In this document: one piece after another, positions 57,008 through 64,000 of the stretch
How positions within the stretch are numbered: the first letter of the stretch is position 1
Layout: every line of letters starts with the position of its first letter
Assembly (NCBI GenBank): GCA_037893225.1
Contig: JAZGUH010000323.1
Coordinates: forward strand, 2,666,001-2,730,000
DNA from: Hippasteria phrygiana
Lineage: Eukaryota > Echinodermata > Asteroidea > Valvatida > Goniasteridae
Length of the DNA stretch: 64,000 bases
Direction of reading: 5' to 3'
Notes under the pieces: generated by a model
Database searches by the model: none
What the model was told of the DNA's origin: nothing
The model's input: only the letters and a program-made list of their open reading frames with translations
Program-made: the position numbers and the translations under genes

Positions 57008-57443
57008 TAGGACTGTCCCGAATATACCGGAGATTCGATATTCGATCGTCAAACGAATATTCGAATAACATTTTGCCAGTTTGAATATTCGAAAAGATAT
57101 GCACGTACAGATATGACTCTGGTGCTATTTTAATAGAAAAGTTATGGCGCTTAGCAGTGTCAAATGCCGCATTGTTGTCAATCGTAACTTTTTGTGGACG
57201 GAGGTTTATTGTTCCCGTCCGTAAAACCCTTGATACAACTGGGGCATGCAAAAAATGCCATTTGAACGGTCCATAATATCACTCGCCATACGTAAAACAC
57301 CAGCGTGCTTTTACGTGCACATTTATTTTTACCGGTGCGGCATGCACTTAAAACTTGATCAGCGAGTATCGAATATTCGAACATCCGGTCAAACCCTGTT
57401 TCGAATATTCAAATACTAAATTTATCGAAAATGAACAGCCCTA
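57008..57443. repeat. 436-bp hAT-like MITE with 8-bp target duplication
   Basis: GATAAAAA flanks both sides exactly (57000-57007 and 57444-57451). The ends are TAGGACTGTCC and, inverse, TAGGGCTGTTC. The subterminal regions are rich in the palindrome GAATATTC. Classic hAT-type MITE architecture; no transposase. Confidence 0.9.
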
Positions 57444-57451
57444 GATAAAAA

Positions 57452-58441
57452 CTTTTATTTTTTTATAATATGTGCTGCAAACGTATGTAACGGTGTCCTT
57501 TTTACTTGCTCATGTAACTCGAACTTAAACCAAAATCAGAATATTTTTCTTGTTTGTACTTAGTCTGATCATAGTGAGACATGTACATGTACCTACATGG
57601 TACAAAGTCAAAGGGAACTCACTCTGTGTGATGCCAGACACCTAAAAAACACCATGTTACATACGTTACAAGTGCAGCTACATACATTTGAAAGCTAGAA
57701 AAGTGGACTTCCTTGTGACGAACTATCTTTACCCCTTTAAAGTAGCTTGCTAGAGGGATGAACATTGAAATAAAAGATTCTGCATTATTCCTGAAAGTTA
57801 TTAATGTTTTACCATGTGTGTCACACTTTATTCACCTACAGTATTGTACATCACCGTGATGAAAACATGTGTGTAATGCTCAATGCAGCAATGCTGTACT
57901 GATTCCCGCTGCGCCGCCCACTAAAAGTGCCAAGAAGGCATGATAGAAATGCAGCAACCAGTCTGCATTATGGCCGACCAACATTTAGCATAACACTGCA
58001 GAGTGCACTGTAGTTCCAGGTCAGATCTGACATCGTAAAAATGCCAAATAATTAAACATCGATGGAGAAAGAAGATCTCTGCAAGTTAAATTAATTCACA
58101 GAACTTGATCTCTCTTGTCTGTGTATGTACATGTATTTTCCGTGTGCATGAATTTATTTTGAGGTTGTACCGCTTACGATACTTGAAGTAATAGCGCAGC
58201 GTGTTTCCGTGACATTTCCTGCCACAACACGAGGTTCGTCACCCGCCACACAGTGCATCACGCACGCTTACCGCACGACTAACGGACGGTGTTGGCCAGT
58301 TTCCCGTCTTTGCTGGCATTGTACATGTTGTGCATAGTGTGGTGTGTATGCACGACCTAAATTCTCCATTATTTTAAAGAATTATCGACCATAAATATTT
58401 TTGACATTAATTAAGGCAAGTTTTTATCACTTTTTGACAAA
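57452..58441. other. Stretch without recognisable genes
   Basis: Non-coding AT-rich sequence with scattered ACATGTAC. No motif recognised. Confidence 0.5.
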
Positions 58442-58589
58442 AGGGTTTTATTCTCCCGCACTTAAATCCCTCTTTAACTTGACACTCAAACACGTCAATC
58501 AAAGGAATGAATTGAATTATCTAAATCAATTCAAATTAATATTGTATTTTCTACAGATGCACGCGCGGGCGCGCCGTTCCCGTATGCTT
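58442..58589 (+). repeat. 148-bp duplicated segment G, copy 1 (splice acceptor plus ATG)
   Basis: Differs from 61,471-61,618 at about four positions, with no gaps. It ends with TATTTTCTACAG|ATG and an Arg-rich start (MHARARRSRML). In this copy the frame continues into TICALCLLLISIIS, a signal-peptide-like stretch, and stops at 58,688. Confidence 0.85.
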
Positions 58590-58688
58590 ACGATCTGTGC
58601 TTTGTGTTTATTACTAATTTCAATTATTTCAGGGACACCAGGACCTTTGAAGTTGAACATTAATTATGTTAAATTTGATCTGTTATAA
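58557..58688 (+). CDS. Possible exon: Arg-rich start and signal-peptide-like segment
   Basis: A 43-codon frame follows a good acceptor (TTTTCTACAG). It reads MHARARRSRML, a hydrophobic segment and GTPGPLKLNINYVKF. It may be the first coding exon of a secreted protein or a chance frame; the stop at 58,688 and the lack of further exons argue for caution. Confidence 0.2.
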   Translation: MHARARRSRMLTICALCLLLISIISGTPGPLKLNINYVKFDLL

Positions 58689-58769
58689 GACATTTTAACA
58701 GCTGCAGTCATTACCTGTCGTCCAGTCTCTATAAAAATATCGTTTAGAATGTTCAGATATTAAAAAAGA

Positions 58770-58911
58770 CCTTGAGTACGGTTATTTACAGGAGGCACCG
58801 GGGTGTCGCGCCGGCCTTTTCATCCAAGCGAAATGGCCACAATGTGCTTGTGCAGTCAAGCGTAACATGCACAAATAGCGGCAAATGGCATCATCCGGCC
58901 TGGTGGTACCG
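58770..58911 (-). repeat. Repeat family H, partial copy
   Basis: Begins CCTTGAGTACGG and contains GGCACCGGGGTGTCG and CATCCGGCCTGGTGGTAC, matching the inverse of the TTAA-type MITE at 63,380-63,659. The right end is missing. Confidence 0.65.
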
Positions 58912-59802
58912 TTTTTGTTTTTTCCCAAATATTAAATCATCCACAGAGAGTACGAGTTAACCTGGGTACGAGTTAACTAGGGTACGAGTTGACTCGGGTA
59001 CAAGTTGACATTGCAAATGTAGTCGGACACCAAAATAATCACACACCATAAAACAGATTACTCCAAGCAAAGCCTCCTCCAAGCAAAGCCTTTTATTGTT
59101 TTTGGTTTAATGTATACCTGTAGGCCTAATACGGAGAGCGCTTCCCACTCCCGCTGCCCCAGTGTCTGAGCAACTTTCACTCTCTCAAGATCAATATTAC
59201 TCCCGCCCGCTCTTTGATCATACCGCGGAGCTAGTTTGGCTGCAGCGTAAACCGCAGTTCACATTCCATTGACAGACTATACTAAGCAACAAGATAGCTA
59301 TAGATAAGATACAAACAGCGTTGGCCGACCACATTATTGATACTTTCCATTCACTGCATTTTTGTTGACGCATTGTTTTCAAAACACCGCCAGACGGTTC
59401 GGGTCTTTCGAGTCGGAACAGAGTTTGAAATGGATCAAATTTATTTTTGGTATGAAACCTTACATTGAATTTTTCACCGTAAGTTTCGGGTACCCGAACC
59501 GGAAAAATGGAACCGGATATTGACGCCGGCATTCGGGTATCCGGGTACCCGGCACAGGCCTCATCTAATGTAGGATGATTAATATAGAACGTACCGTTGA
59601 AGTCAAATAATCACATATGTACGGGTAATGGTTTGGTGGATAACTTCATAGGCTAATTCATAGGCTTTCGAGAAACTAGCGAACAGAACAATTGGAAAAG
59701 ATAAATTAAGGATAAATTTGCCTCCAAAGATAAATAAGGTATTGGGATTAACTGGAACATTTCAAAGAAATAACGGCTTGTGACCTGCAGGACATATACA
59801 TG

Positions 59803-60990
59803 GGTTATTCCATGAAATTGAGACACACACACATTTTGGCATTCTTTGATTATGTAATTTTTTTTCTTGTTTAAACTAAACTGACTTTAATGGTGATTAT
59901 GGTATGAACTTGAAGAGTAAAAGGAAGGCTTTCGAATGATACAAAACATGAGGGCATTATTTGAGATATATTTATGTTTTGTCACCAAGTGTGATGGTGT
60001 CCCGGGCTAAATTATGGGGTAATTTTGTGACATAAAAACTTACAAAATACAAATAGGGTTCAGAGGTTAAAAAAAAATTAAGTGTTTTATTTTCTTTTAC
60101 ATGAGCAGTTAGCAAAAACTGCATGTAACTTAACAACAAATCATATTTTCAGTATCTCTTACATCTTTTCTGTTATATGGCTAACAAATCTGTGGTTAGA
60201 GAGGTAACGGATGGTGTCCCACTCTGTTAAATTTTGTTACATCCTGCTTGCATGTCTAGCTTTCTTACTTTTCATCAAATGAAGTCTGAATTAAATTTCT
60301 TTTCTTTTGTGTGATTACCGTTTTAATAAAATTAACTTGTAGAGTCAATATATTGGACTGCCTTTTCAAAATTAGGGCAAAATGGACTCGGATGTAACGG
60401 TGGTGTCCCACGTTACATCGATCCTAGCAATTTTGGGAACTTTCTTCCATAATTTATCTGTAAGCAGTATGTGAAATGTCCATGCAACATGATAACAAAG
60501 ACTTGGAGTACCTCTTTTTAAAAACATAAAAAAGACCCCCTAAATTGGTGTCATGTGTTAGTTTGCCACCCTTGATGGAGCGGTGTCCCATGTTACATCC
60601 TTGCAGGCTTGCCAAATCAATTATTACATCAAATGTTTTAGCCAACTGTATTTGAGGGGTATGTAAAAGGATAACATTTTCTAACTACCACATATTACAG
60701 ATTTGGATGTTTTAACATGATTATTTATGAATTATGAGCAACATAAACTAAGATGTAACCGGGACACCGTGTCCCTTGTTACATCGTTGATTTATCCACA
60801 GTAAGTCTATGAGAGTTTATGTGAAACTCAAGAGAGAGGACCCTAAACTAAATATTATGTCACAATGAATCTAACCTATGATGAAATAATTGTATAGAAT
60901 CACATGTGGTGTGACAAATTTATTTCACACCAATTTAACATTTTTACCAATATGTCACACATTGTGTCTCAACTTCATGGAATGACCCAC
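59803..60990. mobile_element. Repeat family E, 1.2 kb copy
   Basis: The left end GGGTTATTCCATGAAATTGAG and the inverse at the right (CAACTTCATGGAATGACCCAC) match over about 28 bp with GACACA next. Inside, GGTGTCCCA...GTTACATC words recur every about 130-200 bp (60,000, 60,210, 60,390, 60,590, 60,760), an unusual spaced repeat. No transposase recognised. Confidence 0.78.
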
Positions 60991-61022
60991 ATGTAGCTGT
61001 CACTAAAACAATGATATTAAAA

Positions 61023-61228
61023 CCCTCCTACATGTCCTATATGCAAACATGCATTCTGAGCCATGTTGTTGTACGGGTCAAAATCAGTCAAGGTGATTGT
61101 TTTTGACCCTCCTGCCATAGTACAAAACCACATGTAATCTGATCATGTCTGTGTAAAAGTATAGCAGGGGAGGTGGAAGGACATTTTGACTAATTTTGAC
61201 CTTTTAACCTTTTAAATAGTAGGAGGGT
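61023..61228 (-). repeat. MITE family B, copy 3
   Basis: Inverse of copies 1 and 2: CCCTCCTACATGTCC ... AAATAGTAGGAGGG, with GGTCAAAATCAGTCAAGGTG inside. Confidence 0.8.
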
Positions 61229-61470
61229 TGCTTTAACAAGACCGTAACCTTTCCCATTGTGATAAAACCATATCAGCGAGTGTAAGTTCATAAAACCGTG
61301 TACGTACTTAAATCTGAGAACACGTAAACGAGTGAATAAATTGGCAAAGCCGAGCATTTAAATAACCTAATAAATCAACAGGGCAAAATACAGATTCATG
61401 AAAGAATAAAGATGGACTTAAAGCTATAACTTATTGCATAATAATAATTACATGTATTGTAATTACCTGA

Positions 61471-61618
61471 AGGGTTTTATTCTCCCGCACTTGAATCCCT
61501 CTTTAACTTGACTCTCAAACACGTCAATCAAAGGAATGAATTGAATTATCTAAATCGATTCGAATTAATATTGTATTTTCTACAGATGCACGCGCGGGCG
61601 CGCCGTTCCCGTATGCTT
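61471..61618 (+). repeat. 148-bp duplicated segment G, copy 2
   Basis: See 58,442-58,589. Here the frame after the ATG diverges within 11 codons (MHARARRSRMLAGSC), so the signal-peptide part is not duplicated. Confidence 0.85.
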
Positions 61619-61925
61619 GCTGGCTCATGTGGTCGTCCTTGTGGCCGTCCTTCAAACCAAAAAATAAAAGTAATTGGGTAGGCCTAATCGTTGATTTGGT
61701 CTGGGATACCGTTTTTTTATTTTTTTTATTTTCTTGTAAATGTAATGTCTACAGAATATAGACTAATTTTGGATTGATAAACACCATGTACAAATTTTTT
61801 AAATGGTGGACAAGCCCAAACTCATCTTGTACTCTTGTAAATTGCGTGTGGTGGTAACATTAAACATTCCGGCATAAATGCTGGAAGATACAAAATAGAC
61901 TAGTTCCTACCTGCAGGCGCGGATC

Positions 61926-62004
61926 GGGGGGGGGGGGGGGGGGGGGGGGGGTTGGGGGTCGGGGGTCGAAACACCCTCCCTCCCCCCCCCCCCCCCCCCC
62001 CCCC
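61926..62004. repeat. G26 ... C23 homopolymer pair
   Basis: G26 (61926-61951), then GGGGGTCGGGGGTC, then C23 (61982-62004). It could fold as a hairpin or quadruplex. Lengths are likely approximate. Confidence 0.88.
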
Positions 62005-62263
62005 GCCCCGCTCGTTGCAAACATTTTTTTTAAACAAAATGTAGTTTTTGCTTGCAGGGACCTACGCCTTGCAAATACAGGTCTTATTTTGCTTATGGGT
62101 GAGAACAAAATAAAGAGGTTAAATGGCGCCACCAACGGTGAGAAAGTGTGTCGCAGATGAAACATTTTGGGAGTTACCTTTTTGGGCAAATTTCAGAAAC
62201 ACCCCCTCCAAAAAATCGCGGTAAAAATTCGGCAAAAGATTACCAAAATTTAGCTCTTCCGAA

Positions 62264-62880
62264 TAGTGCGAATTATGTCAGAGGTCATTATTGTAAGGCT
62301 CCCCACGATGCGCCGCTCGTACTGTGCCATCGATCGCCACCGCGTCGTTTGAGGAAAAGCTGTCAAATGGTTTGAAGCTTTCAACGAACAGTCAAGCCGC
62401 TGAACGTGCAAACGATGCGTCCCGCTCGTTGAACAGTTGTACCGCCCCCGCAGGGCGGCGTGCCGGGTCAAACAACATACGCAACGAATAACATTCAAAT
62501 TTTTGAATCGTTTAGTGTTAGCGCCGGATTGAATGACCTCATCATGCTATAATGAAACACGTTTGTGTGGAATCGTTTGACTTATACTGCCCAATTGTTT
62601 GATTTTCCACCCAATCGATTGAAGTTTCCGTTGAATTTCCTAATTATACGTTGATTGGATTGCCGTTTGAGTCCAATCATTTGAGCTTTGCATCGAATGG
62701 ATCTTTGTCTGCGTCAAATCATTTGACGTTTTCGTCGAATGGATCACCATTTGTGTTGAGTTGTTTGACGTTTGCCTCAAACTAATTGCTGTCCGCGTCG
62801 AGTCGTTTGATGCATAACGTCTACGAGGAGTTTCTTCGGCCATGAAGGCAGCTACTTGTACATGTGTGGCGTTCCATACT
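62264..62880 (-). mobile_element. 0.62 kb element F, copy 2 (opposite orientation)
   Basis: Inverse of 54,024-54,654: GACCTCTGACATAATTCGC at its left, CGCCCCCGCAGGGCGGCG, then the degenerate about 24-bp TTGACGTTTNCGTCGAATG repeats, ending GGCGTTCCATACT. Confidence 0.8.
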
Positions 62881-63379
62881 ACACAGCATCCTTATTCATT
62901 TACTTTGCGGCACCTTTGCGGCGGATTATTTGCCTCCCCAATGTTCTCAGTGAGTGCTGCGCACGCTGCGCGACGCAAAAGCCCTGGCCCCACACTGTGA
63001 ACAAGTAACAATGGATTCAGTGCCAAGTAACAATGGATGTTCATTGTTAGTGCACTGTTTTTCTTTTGATAGATGTTCATAGTGCCAGCTCATTACGATC
63101 GGCTATTGTTTTGGCAGCGTTGCTCAGGCTTCAATGGCCTGTCCCGCCTGGCCGGGCGCACCTTGAAGATTAGTGCTTAGCCATCAGCCCCAGCCAGCCG
63201 ATACGATTATCCGGTGATATAAGGCGATAAACTCCACACGAACAAAAGCCATTCATCAATTCCCAAAAATGCCAGTAAAGTTTTAAAAGCCAGTGTATGA
63301 TTGTTGAATTGTTGAAGTTGGAAATTGGTTCGCCATCTTGTAATTAGAGTAGAATTTTCAGAGGGTGTGCACGTCTTAA

Positions 63380-63659
63380 CCCCTTGCGTACGGATGATGC
63401 AAATATGCGCAAAAAAACAGTGCCACCAGGCCGGATGACGCAATAGGCTGCCGTTTGTGCAGTTTCAATCCATTGTTGGATTAAACAGTGCCACCAGGCC
63501 GGATGACGCCATTGGCCGCTGTTTGTGCAGTTTCAATCCATTGTTGGATTATTGTGTATATGTTACGCTTAACTGCACAAACACATTGTAGCGGTTCGCT
63601 TGGCTGCCAGAGCCGCCGCAGCACCCCGACGTCTCCCGTAAAATACCGTACTCAAGGGG
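63380..63659. repeat. MITE family H with TTAA target and internal 68-bp tandem duplication
   Basis: TTAA lies on both sides (63376-63379, 63660-63663). The ends are CCCCTTGCGTACGG and inverse CCCCTTGAGTACGG. The block TGCCACCAGGCCGGATGACG...GTTGGATTA occurs twice, 68 bp apart (63,421 and 63,489). Confidence 0.88.
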
Positions 63660-63688
63660 TTAAAGCTTTGTACATGTACAGTACATGT

Positions 63689-63927
63689 ACTCTCTTATTT
63701 CCAAAGAGTGAAAATTCACTCTATTCGAGTGAAAATTCACTCCCACAGTCTGAAACTAGGGACCAGACGTTTAAGAGTGAAATTTATTCAATCGAAAAGA
63801 TCAAATTTTCACTCGAGTGGCAACTGAATTGGTTCTTTTTTTTGAGTATTCAATCTAAAAACAGAGTGATTTTCACTCTAAATCGTCTAGTCCCTAATTT
63901 CACTCTTTGAGATTTAGAGAGTATTTC
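63689..63927. repeat. AAAGAGTG-rich foldback, diverged relative of 54,784-55,121
   Basis: ACTCTCTTATTTCC ... GATTTAGAGAGTA ends with repeated GAGTGAAAATTCACTC motifs inside. A much weaker palindrome than the 54.8 kb copy. Confidence 0.7.
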
Positions 63928-64000
63928 GCCCCACAATACAGCGGCTGCTGTCGGTGTACATGTACAATGTACGGTGTATTTTATTTAGTCAAAACTTTTG

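Noticed and set aside
59218..59532. 104-codon minus ORF
   Set aside because: It overlaps the GGGTACCCG-type repeat and has no recognisable domain.

Overview
This window is eukaryotic DNA. It has split genes with GT..AG introns, long AT-rich non-coding stretches, ACATGTACATGT-type simple sequence, and dense transposon debris (BEL/Pao, Ty3/Gypsy, hAT, LINE and many TIR/MITE families). The mix of BEL/Pao, a RAG1-N-terminal-like DNA transposon, a virus-like gene cassette and a cofactor-independent phosphoglycerate mutase (iPGM) gene suggests a marine invertebrate animal. An echinoderm, hemichordate or cephalochordate is plausible, but the species cannot be fixed from sequence alone. Nothing here is bacterial, and operon or RBS logic does not apply outside the virus-like cassette.

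Layout. 1-6748: the 3' 6.7 kb of a BEL/Pao LTR retrotransposon with an unbroken pol frame and its 3' LTR. 6.9-11.1 kb: MITEs, a 19-bp minisatellite and a 2.5 kb TIR element. 11,449-39,969 and beyond: the first three coding exons of a plus-strand iPGM gene (11,449-11,503; 29,699-29,865; 39,853-39,969), joined in phase. Together they make 113 codons, about a fifth of the enzyme; the rest lies past the window. Intron 1 (18.2 kb) holds several MITEs, a promoter-like CCAAT/CRE cluster, a decayed Ty3/Gypsy gag-pol, and a 6 kb minus-strand cassette of small AT-rich ORFs. That cassette resembles accessory genes of virus-like (Polinton / midsize linear dsDNA virus type) elements and was later split by a hAT element and a foldback element. 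Intron 2 (10 kb) holds repeats and a LINE tail. Intron 3, at least 24 kb and running out of the window, holds everything after 39,970.

Within that last part, 44,010-52,888 is an 8.9 kb element with long inverted termini and near-identical 9-bp flanks. It carries a broken, about 11-exon minus-strand gene. Its first two exons match the RAG1 N-terminal zinc/RING region, and its later exons carry a transposase-like core with a candidate D-D-E set. The 2.5 kb element at 8.6-11.05 kb ends in almost the same terminal motif and may be a non-autonomous relative. Elsewhere there are two copies of a TIR element carrying a first coding exon with an intact splice donor (41.5-42.2 and 55.6-56.3 kb), a 338-bp near-perfect palindrome (54.8-55.1 kb), a pair of 0.62 kb elements in opposite orientation (54.0 and 62.3 kb), hAT-like and TTAA-type MITEs, and long G/C homopolymers.

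Family calls for the RAG1-like gene, the virus-like cassette and the Crypton-like exon come from motif recognition and memory of families, not from a search. They are marked as inference.
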